Assembly: GCA_017539905.1 (NCBI GenBank)
Contig: JAFYBZ010000022.1
Span: 141,191 to 205,190 of the forward strand
Source: Clostridia bacterium
Lineage (GTDB): Bacteria; Bacillota; Clostridia; TANB77; UBA1234
Direction: 5' to 3'
DNA: 64,000 bases
Under the pieces are notes generated by a model. It saw only the letters and a list, made by a program, of their open reading frames with translations, made no database searches and had not been told where the DNA came from. Position 1 is the stretch's first letter, and every line of letters begins with the position of its first letter. This document shows positions 37,279 to 45,453 of the stretch, piece by piece. The translations under genes were made by a program, and so were the position numbers.

Positions 37279-39300
37279 ATGATTCCTTTACCCAATCATC
37301 CAGATGCAGATAGGCAAAATTGGATGTTAGATGCTCAAATTAATAAATACGTTGAAGAAATACTTGCGATGGTATTGCCTGAAAATGCTTCTAAAACTAC
37401 TGAGGCTGATGTTCATTATGCTATGACAGGTCAAACATCACTTTTACAATCTGAAGAAAGTATTGCAAGACAACTAATTAAAGATTTTACAACAATGCAA
37501 GTATATTCGTACGAATTACAAAAACTTAATAGAAGAAGTATTAATTCTTTAAGTTTTGGCGGTGAGATGACTGATTACAAAGCAGTAGAATGTTTACCAA
37601 AGTATTGCCAAGAATTTGCATTTAGATGTTTGGATGCAGGATATGTTGCTAACTTACTACAAAAATCTAGTCCTAGACCTAAACACAAAAAAGTTTTGAA
37701 CATTTCAAGAAATGGTCTATCTAGATATGCTAATAGAACTTTAAAGTCTAATCCAAATGCAAAATATCATCAAATGAGATTAGATTTTGAAAATGATGTT
37801 AGATATGATATTTCAAGAGTACAACTTTCGGATATCGAAAATGATACTCTAATTCAGATGAAACCAATTTTACTTTTAAGAGATATGTTTTCATCTGGAT
37901 TTGATATTACAAATTTAATTAAAGAATTTAAATCGCATGATTATACAGAATTCCAAAGAGGAATTGAATTATTAAAGAATAACTATACACAATATTTAAC
38001 TGCATTTTTATCATTCAAGGATGCTGGATATAATCCATATTCTCCACAAGGTAAAATGTTAGTAGATTTTACATCTGCATATTATCCTGGAATGATGGAA
38101 AGCTGTAATGCTTTTTCTAAAGTTGGTATTAGAGCTTTAGATTCTCAGAGAATTATGACAAAGCTTCACAAATACAAAGAAGGAAAAGACTATGTTGATG
38201 TTATAAAAGAGTATTATGACATTTTTGAAGGAGATTTTCAAAATGTTCCTGAAAACCCTAAAGAAAGAAAAAGATGGCTTCAAGATTTCAATGATAGGGT
38301 AGTTAAAACCATTATTAATAGTACTGATGCAGAAGTAGATGAAGATAAAATCAGAAAGAGTTTAACGCACTATGAAAATACTGCAATTAGAAAAGTTAAA
38401 CTTGGTCTTTCGCCTCTTTCTAAATCATTTAGAAGAAAAGATGTAGAAAGATTAAGCTATACTACTAATACACATCGTAAAGAAATGATAAGTAAGATAG
38501 AGTCTGGAACTCAAAAAACTAGTCCTCTTTCTGTTATAGCAACAAGTGCAATAACAATGGCTGCTAGCTTAGGAATATATTTATCATCACCAATGAATGC
38601 TCCAGATGTTCCTGTAATATCTAATGGTGTAATTGCAGCAATTGGGGCATCAGGTATTTCAAAACTTATTGAACAAGCAATTTTAAAAGAAAAGAATCGT
38701 ACAATTGATCAAGATGAAAGTCTTACTGGTCTTGGAAGAATGATGCTAGAAGGTAGATATTTACTTTATAACCTTCTTCATACACAAAGAACAAAAACTA
38801 TTTCTGAAGAAGAAATGAAACCAATAATCAGTAGATTAATGCAATTATCTAAAGAAGAAAGACATATACAGAGTATGTGTCCTACTTATGAGGAATATCT
38901 TGCTTTTGCAGAATCATCTAGAAAGAGTGTAGAAGAAGTTCGAAAATATAATGAAGAGATGGAGCGTATTAGTAGAAAAAGAGCCGCTGTATTATCTGCA
39001 GACCCTAGAGCAATAACACACACATTAAGACAAAGGTCTGGGGCTGAATTAAAATTTAGCGATACTGAAGCTCAAAGAAGATTTTGGCAAGCTCCACCAC
39101 CTGAAAAGCCAAATAGAAGAAAATCAAAAAGATCTGTATCAGAAGACATTATTAGGCAACAAGGCGGAACAGCAAGAATGCCTAATATAAGTAGAGAGTC
39201 TAGCAGCGCAAGTCAAATTGACAATTCTCAACAAACGGCAAAGTATGATACTGGCAAAAACAGAAGAAATAGGAGAAATGGCCAAGAACAAGAACATTAA
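37279..39300 (+). CDS. Large helical protein of unknown function
   Basis: A 673-residue protein without a recognised domain. It is mostly helical and basic, with one or two hydrophobic helices around residues 410-455 (ATSAITMAASLGIYLSS; NGVIAAIGASGISKLIEQ) and a disordered, Arg/Lys/Gln-rich end (RRKSKRSV, GKNRRNRRNGQEQ). Only 21 bp separate it from the alcohol dehydrogenase, with TAGGAGATTTG before the ATG, so it may be on the same transcript. Codon use is like its neighbours. Function unknown. Confidence 0.7.
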   Translation: MIPLPNHPDADRQNWMLDAQINKYVEEILAMVLPENASKTTEADVHYAMTGQTSLLQSEESIARQLIKDFTTMQVYSYELQKLNRRSINSLSFGGEMTDYKAVECLPKYCQEFAFRCLDAGYVANLLQKSSPRPKHKKVLNISRNGLSRYANRTLKSNPNAKYHQMRLDFENDVRYDISRVQLSDIENDTLIQMKPILLLRDMFSSGFDITNLIKEFKSHDYTEFQRGIELLKNNYTQYLTAFLSFKDAGYNPYSPQGKMLVDFTSAYYPGMMESCNAFSKVGIRALDSQRIMTKLHKYKEGKDYVDVIKEYYDIFEGDFQNVPENPKERKRWLQDFNDRVVKTIINSTDAEVDEDKIRKSLTHYENTAIRKVKLGLSPLSKSFRRKDVERLSYTTNTHRKEMISKIESGTQKTSPLSVIATSAITMAASLGIYLSSPMNAPDVPVISNGVIAAIGASGISKLIEQAILKEKNRTIDQDESLTGLGRMMLEGRYLLYNLLHTQRTKTISEEEMKPIISRLMQLSKEERHIQSMCPTYEEYLAFAESSRKSVEEVRKYNEEMERISRKRAAVLSADPRAITHTLRQRSGAELKFSDTEAQRRFWQAPPPEKPNRRKSKRSVSEDIIRQQGGTARMPNISRESSSASQIDNSQQTAKYDTGKNRRNRRNGQEQEH

Positions 39301-39326
39301 TAATATATTAAATAGAAAAAATTATG

Positions 39327-39355
39327 TTGACATATTATAGATATAAGAGTAAACT
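39327..39355 (+). promoter_or_regulatory. Promoter of the 39393 orphan gene
   Basis: TTGACA at 39327 with a weaker TAAACT at 39350, spacer 17 bp. Confidence 0.6.
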
Positions 39356-39392
39356 TAGTTTTAACCAATTTTTTATAAGGAGGCGTCTCAAG

Positions 39393-39728
39393 TTGCAAAA
39401 AGCTATGACTCACTTTGGTTACCTTGAAGAAGTACTCGGCATCCGGGCGGCTAACAATCCTGATTACTTCGAAAAATGCATCAATGTTATGAGATCCTAT
39501 GAAAAATCTGGCGATGAATGGTGGCTTAGTGCTAATCCTATTGAGCTTGCCAAACACCAGGTTGATGAGTCTATTCTGCTTATTCCCTTTGAAATCCTTA
39601 AAGATGCTTTGATAAAGGTCTTAGGACGAAATGTGGAAGATGATGAGATATCTATCAAGAATGAAGTTCTTATTACTGAATTCAAGAATAAAGTTGAAAC
39701 ATACAAGCCTGCCCTGGCGGTGAGCTAA
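39393..39728 (+). CDS. Orphan small protein, GC-rich relative to neighbours
   Basis: A 111-residue soluble, helical protein, not recognised. The TTG at 39393 is chosen because AAGGAGG at 39377-39383 lies 9 nt upstream; ATG 39405 would be too far and ATG 39324 precedes the promoter. By hand count about 39% GC, with runs such as CATCCGGGCGG and CTGGCGG that are unlike the flanking genes. Own promoter and terminator, so it is another isolated cassette. Confidence 0.65.
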   Translation: MQKAMTHFGYLEEVLGIRAANNPDYFEKCINVMRSYEKSGDEWWLSANPIELAKHQVDESILLIPFEILKDALIKVLGRNVEDDEISIKNEVLITEFKNKVETYKPALAVS

Positions 39729-39751
39729 GAAATTCTGTTTTGACCTATAAT

Positions 39752-39813
39752 ATGGCTTTTGCATACTCTGCAAGAGCCATTTTTCTTGACTTTTTACGTA
39801 AACTTGGTAAAAT
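39752..39813 (+). terminator. Terminator followed directly by the der promoter
   Basis: ATGGCTTTTGCA (39752-39763) pairs with TGCAAGAGCCAT (39769-39780), then TTTTTC. TTGACT at 39786 and TAAAAT at 39808 (16-bp spacer) form the promoter of der. Confidence 0.8.
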
Positions 39814-39844
39814 ATAATGGTTATAAGGAAAGAAGGTGAAATTC

Positions 39845-41188
39845 ATGTCAAAACCAATAGTAGCAATAATTGGAAGACCAAATGTTGGTAAATCAACATT
39901 CTTTAATTACATAATCGGAGAGAGAAAATCTATCGTAGAGGATACTCCTGGTGTTACAAGAGACCGTATCTATGGTGATACTGAGTGGCGTGGCAGAAAT
40001 TTCACTATTATAGATACAGGCGGAATTGAGCCATATTCTGAGAATGAAATACTAGCTCAAATGCGTACACAAGCCCAAATAGCAATGGAAACAGCTGATG
40101 TTATTATCTTTATTACTGATGTTCAAGCTGGCGTTACAGCTGATGACTATGAGGTTGCTACAATGCTAAGAAAGACAAAAAAACCTATAGTTTTAGTATG
40201 TAATAAAGCTGATAGTATCGGCCAAACTCCTGATGATTTATATGAATTCTATAATCTAGGTTTAGGAGATCCATATCCAGTATCGGCGCTAAATAAGCTA
40301 GGTACAGGTGAAGTTCTAGATGCTATTTATGAACATTTTCCACCTGAAGATGAAGACGAGCACGATAGCGAATACATAAGTGTAGCTGTAATTGGTAAGC
40401 CAAATGCAGGTAAGTCTTCACTCATCAACAAAATATTAGGTGAAAAAAGACTTATTGTATCTAATGTAGCTGGAACTACCAGAGATGCAATCGATACAAA
40501 ATTTGAGAACAAACATGGAAAATACATATTTATAGATACAGCAGGAATTAGAAGAAAGAGCAAAATTGAAGAAGATATCGAAAGATACAGTATTATTAGA
40601 GCTAAAACCTCTATTGAAAAAGCTGATGTATGTATATTAGTAATTGATGCTTTAGAAGGAGTATCTGAACAAGATGCTAAAATTGCCGGAGAAGCTCATG
40701 AGAGCGGAAAAGGCGTTATTTTACTTGTTAATAAATGGGATGCTGTAGAGAAAGAAACAGGATCATTAGAAAAATATAAAGCAAAAGTGTATCAAGAGTT
40801 AGCATACTTAGATTATGCTCCAGTACTATTTGTATCAGCACTTACAGGCCAAAGAGTCGATAATATCTTTGACTTGATTAATGACGTAAATGAACAAAAT
40901 TCTAAGAGAGTATCTACAAGCATGTTAAATGACGTTATTAATGAGGCTATAACAATGGTTCAACCACCATCAGATAAAGGTAGAAGACTTAAGATTTACT
41001 ATGCAACCCAAGTATCTACAAGACCACCAACATTTGTAGTATTCTGTAATAGCAACAAATTATTCCATTTTTCTTACCAAAGATACATCGAAAATCAGCT
41101 AAGAAAGGCATTTGGTTTTAATGGAACACCTGTTAGGATTATACCTAGAGAAAAGGCTGCAAAAGACCTAGAAAAGGGCAGAAAATAG
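39845..41188 (+). CDS. der: Ribosome biogenesis GTPase Der (EngA)
   Basis: An essential GTPase for 50S subunit assembly. Two tandem G domains are visible: GRPNVGKST near residue 9 with DTPGVTRDR and NKAD, and GKPNAGKSS near 184 with DTAGIRRKS and NKWD, followed by the KH-like C-terminal domain ([10 protein letters not shown]). 447 residues is normal. ATG 39845 follows AGAAGGTGA; the GTG at 39836 overlaps that site. A very small gene follows 9 bp downstream. Confidence 0.97.
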   Translation: MSKPIVAIIGRPNVGKSTFFNYIIGERKSIVEDTPGVTRDRIYGDTEWRGRNFTIIDTGGIEPYSENEILAQMRTQAQIAMETADVIIFITDVQAGVTADDYEVATMLRKTKKPIVLVCNKADSIGQTPDDLYEFYNLGLGDPYPVSALNKLGTGEVLDAIYEHFPPEDEDEHDSEYISVAVIGKPNAGKSSLINKILGEKRLIVSNVAGTTRDAIDTKFENKHGKYIFIDTAGIRRKSKIEEDIERYSIIRAKTSIEKADVCILVIDALEGVSEQDAKIAGEAHESGKGVILLVNKWDAVEKETGSLEKYKAKVYQELAYLDYAPVLFVSALTGQRVDNIFDLINDVNEQNSKRVSTSMLNDVINEAITMVQPPSDKGRRLKIYYATQVSTRPPTFVVFCNSNKLFHFSYQRYIENQLRKAFGFNGTPVRIIPREKAAKDLEKGRK

Positions 41189-41197
41189 GAGAAAATC

Positions 41198-41353
41198 ATG
41201 AAATTATGGGAAATTAGGCTATATAAGCTTAAAATTATAAAAAATGATGAAGTTGTTTTTGAAGGAATGGCAGAAGAATTGCCAGAAGACCTTAAAAATG
41301 AGGATTCTAAGGCTATTGTACTAGATAATGGAGAAGCCGTTGTTAACATATAA
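41198..41353 (+). CDS. Small 51-residue protein downstream of der
   Basis: A short open frame running from ATG 41198 (MKLWEIRLYKLKI...) to TAA 41353. TAGGAG overlaps the der stop codon at the right distance, and the sequence is amphipathic with an acidic middle (MAEELPEDLKNED), not random-looking. Probably translated from the der mRNA. No known family; real but unproven. Confidence 0.5.
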   Translation: MKLWEIRLYKLKIIKNDEVVFEGMAEELPEDLKNEDSKAIVLDNGEAVVNI

Positions 41354-41369
41354 ATATTTACTTAAATTG

Positions 41370-41398
41370 TTGACATAATTGCATTATCATGTTAAAAT
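41370..41398 (+). promoter_or_regulatory. Promoter of the 41466 orphan gene
   Basis: TTGACA at 41370 and TAAAAT at 41393, spacer 17 bp. Confidence 0.82.
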
Positions 41399-41465
41399 AA
41401 AATAGCTATCGGTAGATAAGCATTATCCTAAAATAAATATTTTAAAGGAAAGAGAGGTACACCAT

Positions 41466-41663
41466 ATGCGGAGGACGTACTGTCCACCTAAAAAACGCAA
41501 CCCGAACAACACCAACGTCAAATACCAGAGGAATCTAGGTGTCAGACACCAGCATGAAAAAGACAGAAAGGAAGCCAATAGAAATTTCAAGAACCAAATT
41601 ATGGTAGCCGCTTCCGATTCTGGTCCTGACAACTATTCCTACTACGATTTTAAGTTTTTATAA
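41466..41663 (+). CDS. Small, very basic orphan protein
   Basis: A 65-residue hydrophilic protein rich in Arg, Lys, Asn and His (RRTYCPPKKRNPNN, RHQHEKDRKEANRN). Nucleic-acid binding is possible on charge alone. The GC content is about 41% by hand count, with codons such as CGC and GGA unlike those of der. AAAGGAAAGAGAGG precedes the ATG. Monocistronic, with a consensus promoter and a strong terminator. Not recognised. Confidence 0.6.
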   Translation: MRRTYCPPKKRNPNNTNVKYQRNLGVRHQHEKDRKEANRNFKNQIMVAASDSGPDNYSYYDFKFL

Positions 41664-41675
41664 AAGTGTATCCGT

Positions 41676-41717
41676 AAATCCCCGAGCAAATAAAAAATTC
41701 CCTGCTCGGGGAATTTT
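41676..41717. terminator. Terminator between the 41466 gene and xerC
   Basis: CCCCGAGCA (41680-41688) pairs with TGCTCGGGG (41703-41711), then a T-tract. It serves the plus-strand gene and lies at the convergent end of xerC. Confidence 0.85.
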
Positions 41718-41718
41718 T

Positions 41719-42750
41719 TTATTTTATATTAAAATCTGCTAATGGATTATTTTCAACTGCTTGTCTTATTTGATAGTTATCCACATGCGTATATATTTCT
41801 GTCGTTCCTATATTTTCATGTCCTAATATTTCTTGAAGCGCTCTTACATCAACACCATTTTGGTACATTAATGTTGCTGCAGTATGTCTTAACTTATGGG
41901 TAGAGTATCCTTTTAAGCCTGCCGCTTCTAAATATTCACCAACAGCAGTTTGAACCATTCTACGACTAATTCTTTTCTTTCTTTCGCTTAAGAACAATGC
42001 ATCGCTATCAGTACCTGTAATATTAGGTCTTATTTTCAAATATTCTTTAACGGCTTTCATACAAGCTTTATTCAAGTATACAGTTCTTTCTTTATTACCT
42101 TTTCCAATAACAGTTAAAATGGCATCATCAAATTTAATGTGATTAATATTAATTCCGACTAACTCAGATAAACGCATTCCACAATTTAAAAACAGAGTAC
42201 ATATAGCATAGTCTCGAATACCTAAAGACTTTTGATGATCAGTTAATTCTTTATTTGGATTTTTAAGTCTAGAATATTGATTTTTATTATCTTCTTTAGC
42301 CATACTTAAAAGCTTTTGACTTTCATTAATTGTTAAATATTTAGGAAGTCTTTTATTAATCTTAGGTGTTTCAACATCTTTAGCAGGATTTTCAGGTAAT
42401 ACATTAACTTTAGTTGTAAGATACTTAAAAAATCCTTTTATAGAAGATAGTTTTCTAGCACGTGATGCTGGGCCTAACTTTAAATCAATAGCTAAGTATG
42501 ACATGTATTCATATATATCACCAGAATCAATTCTAGATAAAAATTTTGAGTCGATAGAGGAGATATCTATATCATCATAATTAATATCTTTTCTTTTTAT
42601 TCCTTTTGAAGTTGCCATCATGAATTTTAAAAATCTAGTTAAATCATAATTGTATTCTTTAATAGAATTTGATGATTTATTTAGATTGATATTAAAATTT
42701 AAATAGTCTCTTAATAATTTTGGTTGTTTTAAACTTTCTTCACTTAACAT
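41719..42750 (-). CDS. xerC: XerC/XerD-like tyrosine recombinase
   Basis: A 343-residue site-specific recombinase. The N-terminal SAM-like core-binding domain is followed by the catalytic domain with the complete set: Arg in GMRLSEL, Lys in GKGNKER, His-x-x-Arg in HKLRHTAA, His in LGHENIGTT and the nucleophilic Tyr in IYTHV. An insertion (about residues 155-175) makes it longer than E. coli XerC. TAGGAG precedes the start. It could resolve chromosome dimers, or move DNA locally: a structured repeat lies 20 bp upstream of its start and palindromes beyond. Which role is not decidable here. Confidence 0.9.
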   Translation of the reverse strand: MLSEESLKQPKLLRDYLNFNINLNKSSNSIKEYNYDLTRFLKFMMATSKGIKRKDINYDDIDISSIDSKFLSRIDSGDIYEYMSYLAIDLKLGPASRARKLSSIKGFFKYLTTKVNVLPENPAKDVETPKINKRLPKYLTINESQKLLSMAKEDNKNQYSRLKNPNKELTDHQKSLGIRDYAICTLFLNCGMRLSELVGININHIKFDDAILTVIGKGNKERTVYLNKACMKAVKEYLKIRPNITGTDSDALFLSERKKRISRRMVQTAVGEYLEAAGLKGYSTHKLRHTAATLMYQNGVDVRALQEILGHENIGTTEIYTHVDNYQIRQAVENNPLADFNIK

Positions 42751-42769
42751 TTTTTTCTCCTAATCAGTC

Positions 42770-42838
42770 GCACTTCTTTAATGATTCGGTAGATTTTGCT
42801 CGCAACGAACAAAACTACACTCATCATTAGCGAAGTGC
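42770..42838 (+). repeat. Structured repeat element, copy 2
   Basis: Same fold as the element at 26898-26967: outer GCACTTC with GAAGTGC (42832-42838), middle ATGAT with ATCAT, inner GTAG, a bulged A at 42793, TTTTG with CAAAA and CTAC. Changes in all three helices are paired (T-A to C-G, G-C to T-A, G-C to A-T). The unpaired TTCGG and ACTCAT stretches are conserved. It lies just upstream of xerC, on the opposite strand sense. Confidence 0.75.
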
Positions 42839-42881
42839 TCTTATTAAATAAATTTTAAATCAATCGAGAAGAATAGGAAAG

Positions 42882-42900
42882 AAAATTGCACAAAATGTAA
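42882..42900 (+). repeat. 19-bp inverted repeat, left copy
   Basis: AAAATTGCACAAAATGTAA is the exact reverse complement of 45028-45046. A partial copy (TTGCACAAAACTT) occurs near 44114 and again at 45018. The pair flanks a 2.1-kb segment with three small genes. Confidence 0.65.
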
Positions 42901-43051
42901 CGAAAAAATAATAAAATAGGAGAAATAGGTGACAAAGGTATATTACGAATTCATTAATTGTAAATGATAATATGATTAATTTGACATAATTGAAAGTAGT
43001 CTATGTTAAAATTATTAAGGATTTATGATAACGATTTTAGGAGCTGATTAT

Positions 43052-43597
43052 ATGGATAATGAATTACTAATTAGAGAATTTATTGGAAAGGATGCGGATA
43101 GATTTCTTGGCCCAAAAGATATAACAACTACTACTCAAGAAGACATAGTGATATCAGGTGAAGCACCAAAAGTTACTAAAAAACAAGATACTACTGTTAA
43201 TCCAACAGCAGGTGTCTTAGGTTGGGCGTTTGGACCTGTTTGGTTCTTTTATAGAAAATCATATTTAATTGGATTTGGATTTTTATTCTTATCTGTACTG
43301 ATAGGTATTTTAACTCCAGAAGCAGTTTCGGATACACATGCTATTCCAATGTTAATGGGACTTTTGTATGCTTTTTCAGCTAACAAATTGTATCTATGGG
43401 ATGTTAGAAGAAAAGTTAAGAAGATAGTTGAAAAGAATCAATATTTATCTCAAGAAGAATTAATTGAGAAAATTAGAAAAAAGGGTGGAACTAGTGTTGT
43501 TGCAGTAATTATCTATGCAATAATGTTAATACTATATATTGCTTTCATCATATTATTATTCATTCTAATGATTGCAGCAGCTAGTTATTCAAGTTAA
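43052..43597 (+). CDS. DUF2628-like membrane protein
   Basis: A 181-residue protein with a soluble N-terminus and about four hydrophobic segments. The GWAFGPVWFFYRKSYLIG motif around residue 65 matches the DUF2628 pattern of small inner-membrane proteins. A cytoplasmic basic loop (VRRKVKKIVEK) precedes the last helix. ATG 43052 has TTAGGAG upstream; an ATG at 43025 precedes it. TTGACA at 42981 may be the -35. Function unknown. Confidence 0.72.
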   Translation: MDNELLIREFIGKDADRFLGPKDITTTTQEDIVISGEAPKVTKKQDTTVNPTAGVLGWAFGPVWFFYRKSYLIGFGFLFLSVLIGILTPEAVSDTHAIPMLMGLLYAFSANKLYLWDVRRKVKKIVEKNQYLSQEELIEKIRKKGGTSVVAVIIYAIMLILYIAFIILLFILMIAAASYSS

Positions 43598-43601
43598 AAA
43601 T

Positions 43602-43627
43602 AAGAGGTATCTAAAAAGATACCTCTT
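43602..43627. terminator. Bidirectional terminator between convergent genes
   Basis: AAGAGGTATC (43602-43611) pairs with GATACCTCTT (43618-43627), with T- and A-rich flanks, between the DUF2628-like and YegP-like genes. Confidence 0.85.
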
Positions 43628-43639
43628 TTAATTTTTTAA

Positions 43640-44008
43640 TTATTCATTAACAATTTCTGCATCTGGAGCATTTGTCTTAACAGATTCAATTCCGTTTGTG
43701 CATCCAGCCATTTGTGAATAACCTTCAGAAGATAAAATGTTTTGTCCATTTTTAGCTGTTAGTCTGAATCTAAATTCACCAGCTTTATCTACATATATTT
43801 CAAATTTTGGATTTGTTTTTTCTTCAAATCCTTCTTTTGTTTGATCCTCAATTTCAGCAATTGGAGCATTTGTTTTTACACTTTCAATACCATTCTTGCA
43901 AGCATCCATTGAACTGTATACTTGAGATGTTCCAATGATTTGTCCGTTTCCTGCTACTAAACTAAACTTACAACCAGCATCTGATTCCTTGATAACAAAT
44001 TTTCCCAT
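43640..44008 (-). CDS. YegP-like protein (two DUF1508 repeats)
   Basis: A 122-residue protein made of two similar halves, each with the DUF1508 pattern: KFVIKESDAGCKFSLVAGNG...GIESVKTNAP, then KFEIYVDKAGEFRFRLTAKNG...GIESVKTNAP. Such UPF0339 proteins are small soluble folds of unknown role. TAGGAGGTAATATTTT precedes the start. Convergent with the DUF2628-like gene. Confidence 0.9.
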   Translation of the reverse strand: MGKFVIKESDAGCKFSLVAGNGQIIGTSQVYSSMDACKNGIESVKTNAPIAEIEDQTKEGFEEKTNPKFEIYVDKAGEFRFRLTAKNGQNILSSEGYSQMAGCTNGIESVKTNAPDAEIVNE

Positions 44009-44255
44009 AAAATATTACCTCCTAATAATTTTAGATGGATCGTAACCATCCGAATATACTAATAGTTTATATATTTTTTTATTAAAAATCAATAGGGCAT
44101 GTTTTAAATATTGCACAAAACTTTTTATATAATAGGAGAGAGGTATCCAGTAAAGGATAAGAGGGTATTTCCATATATATTTAAAAGTGATAATATATTT
44201 ATAGTTAAAATGTTGTCAGCCTTATAAAACAAATGTTTAAGGAGGTGATATTTTT

Positions 44256-44615
44256 GTGATCCGGATTTATATTGAAGATTTGGTCGCCAATGCATTTATA
44301 GCGTATTTATCAAATTCAAATCCTAAAAATTTTGATCGTAAATTGAAATTAAAACAAATAGAAAAATTTGGAAATGAAGTTGTATACAATTTAAGATTAA
44401 AAGGAAAATTTGCAACATTAATTTTATCACGTGATCTTACATATGATTTTTTTCAAAAATATTATGATTGGTATAGATTACAAGATGACGATACAGTTGT
44501 CTTAGATGATCATGTTACATTAGATGATTTAATAGATAATTTTACAGGATATTTAAGTACAGATTTACTTGTTGAGTTCGGAAAAAGGAAAAATTATAAG
44601 CTATTATTTGAATAA
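44256..44615 (+). CDS. Small unknown protein in the palindrome-rich region
   Basis: A 119-residue soluble protein, not recognised, with an acidic C-terminal half (DDDTVVLDDHVTLDDLID). GTG 44256 follows AAGGAGGTGAT at a good distance. The first codons contain TCCGGATTT, which is repeated in inverted orientation just after the stop (44632-44640), so short inverted repeats bracket the gene. No clear promoter was fixed. Confidence 0.6.
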   Translation: MIRIYIEDLVANAFIAYLSNSNPKNFDRKLKLKQIEKFGNEVVYNLRLKGKFATLILSRDLTYDFFQKYYDWYRLQDDDTVVLDDHVTLDDLIDNFTGYLSTDLLVEFGKRKNYKLLFE

Positions 44616-44967
44616 ATGGCCATTTTTTCCTAAATCCGGAAACCCTTGAAAATAGCCGTTTTGACGACGCACGAGAATGCCCTAGAATCGATTTTTAGGA
44701 AGAAAGGTATATAGTTATATACCTCAAAAAACGTCTTAAAATCGATTTTGAGAAGAATGAGTATTATTTTTAAAATCTGATCATAAAAATACATGATGAA
44801 CAAATTTTTTAATCATCAATAAAATAGTTTAATAAAAAAGTGATAGAAATAAAAAATGTTTTCAAATAAAAATGAAGAGAGAAGAAAAATAAAAATTGAA
44901 AACAAAAAAATAGTTTTTTATTAAAGAATTATACATATAATAATATCACTATTTATAGCCATAATAA
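44616..44967. other. Gene-free stretch with a cluster of palindromes
   Basis: About 350 bp without a supported gene. It holds three palindromes in a row: 44681-44699 (CCTA/TAGG around AATCGATT), the perfect hairpin 44705-44724 (AGGTATATA/TATATACCT), and 44735-44752 (CTTAAAATCGATTTTGAG, near-perfect). The first and third are imperfect direct repeats of each other. The rest is A/T-rich sequence. Confidence 0.6.
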
Positions 44968-44999
44968 AAAGCCTTGAAAGCGTTATGCTTCAAGGCTTT
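44968..44999 (-). terminator. Terminator of the symporter unit
   Basis: AAAGCCTTGAA (44968-44978) pairs with TTCAAGGCTTT (44989-44999); read on the minus strand it ends in TTTTTATTAT. Confidence 0.82.
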
Positions 45000-45004
45000 G
45001 ATTA

Positions 45005-45127
45005 TTATATCTCATTTTGCACAAAACTTACATTTTGTGCAATTTTATATATGTCTTTATCTAAGGTTTTGTATGCTTCTCTACCAGTAAATATATTTAA
45101 AATTACATTTGAAACAAATAAAAACAT
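45005..45127 (-). CDS. Possible 40-residue protein
   Basis: A short frame starting MFLFVSNVILNIFTG, hydrophobic then polar, after TAGGAG at a rather long 13-nt distance. It follows the 45136 gene closely and ends just before the terminator. Its last codons contain a perfect TTGCACAAAA/TTTTGTGCAA hairpin (part of the 19-bp inverted repeat), so the frame may be incidental. Confidence 0.3.
   Translation of the reverse strand: MFLFVSNVILNIFTGREAYKTLDKDIYKIAQNVSFVQNEI
45028..45046 (-). repeat. 19-bp inverted repeat, right copy
   Basis: TTACATTTTGTGCAATTTT, exact reverse complement of 42882-42900. With 45018-45027 it also forms a local 10-bp hairpin. Confidence 0.65.
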
Positions 45128-45135
45128 ATTAAATT

Positions 45136-45450
45136 TTATTCTCCTAATAAACTATGAATTCCCTGATTAATGTTTTTGGTTACATCCTCCGTCGCACTAC
45201 TAACACCACTTTTTATATCTTGTTGAATTTGTCCTGCATTTATTGGTGGCATTTCATTAATTTGAAATTCTTCTTTGACTTCATTAGCTTTATTTTTTAC
45301 CATTACAACTATTATAATGGCTGCAATCACTATTAAAACGACAGCAATCGCTACTCCCACAAGCTTTTTCTGCATCGAGTCGCCTCGTGCATTTCTTAAT
45401 TTCTTATCTAAATCAGTATTATACTTATTAAATTGAAATTGTTCTCTCAT
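45136..45450 (-). CDS. Small single-pass membrane protein next to the symporter
   Basis: A 104-residue protein with a basic N-terminus, one strong transmembrane helix (about residues 31-50) and a polar outer part. It starts 3 bp after the symporter stop with GGAAGGAT as ribosome binding site, so it is co-transcribed and could be an accessory subunit, but no family is recognised. Confidence 0.65.
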   Translation of the reverse strand: MREQFQFNKYNTDLDKKLRNARGDSMQKKLVGVAIAVVLIVIAAIIIVVMVKNKANEVKEEFQINEMPPINAGQIQQDIKSGVSSATEDVTKNINQGIHSLLGE

Positions 45451-45453
45451 TTT

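Noticed and set aside
42770-42838. Integron attC or standard dif site
   Set aside because: The ends do not match RYYYAAC/GTTRRRY and no 28-bp XerC/XerD dif half-sites are visible, so only a loose structural likeness remains.
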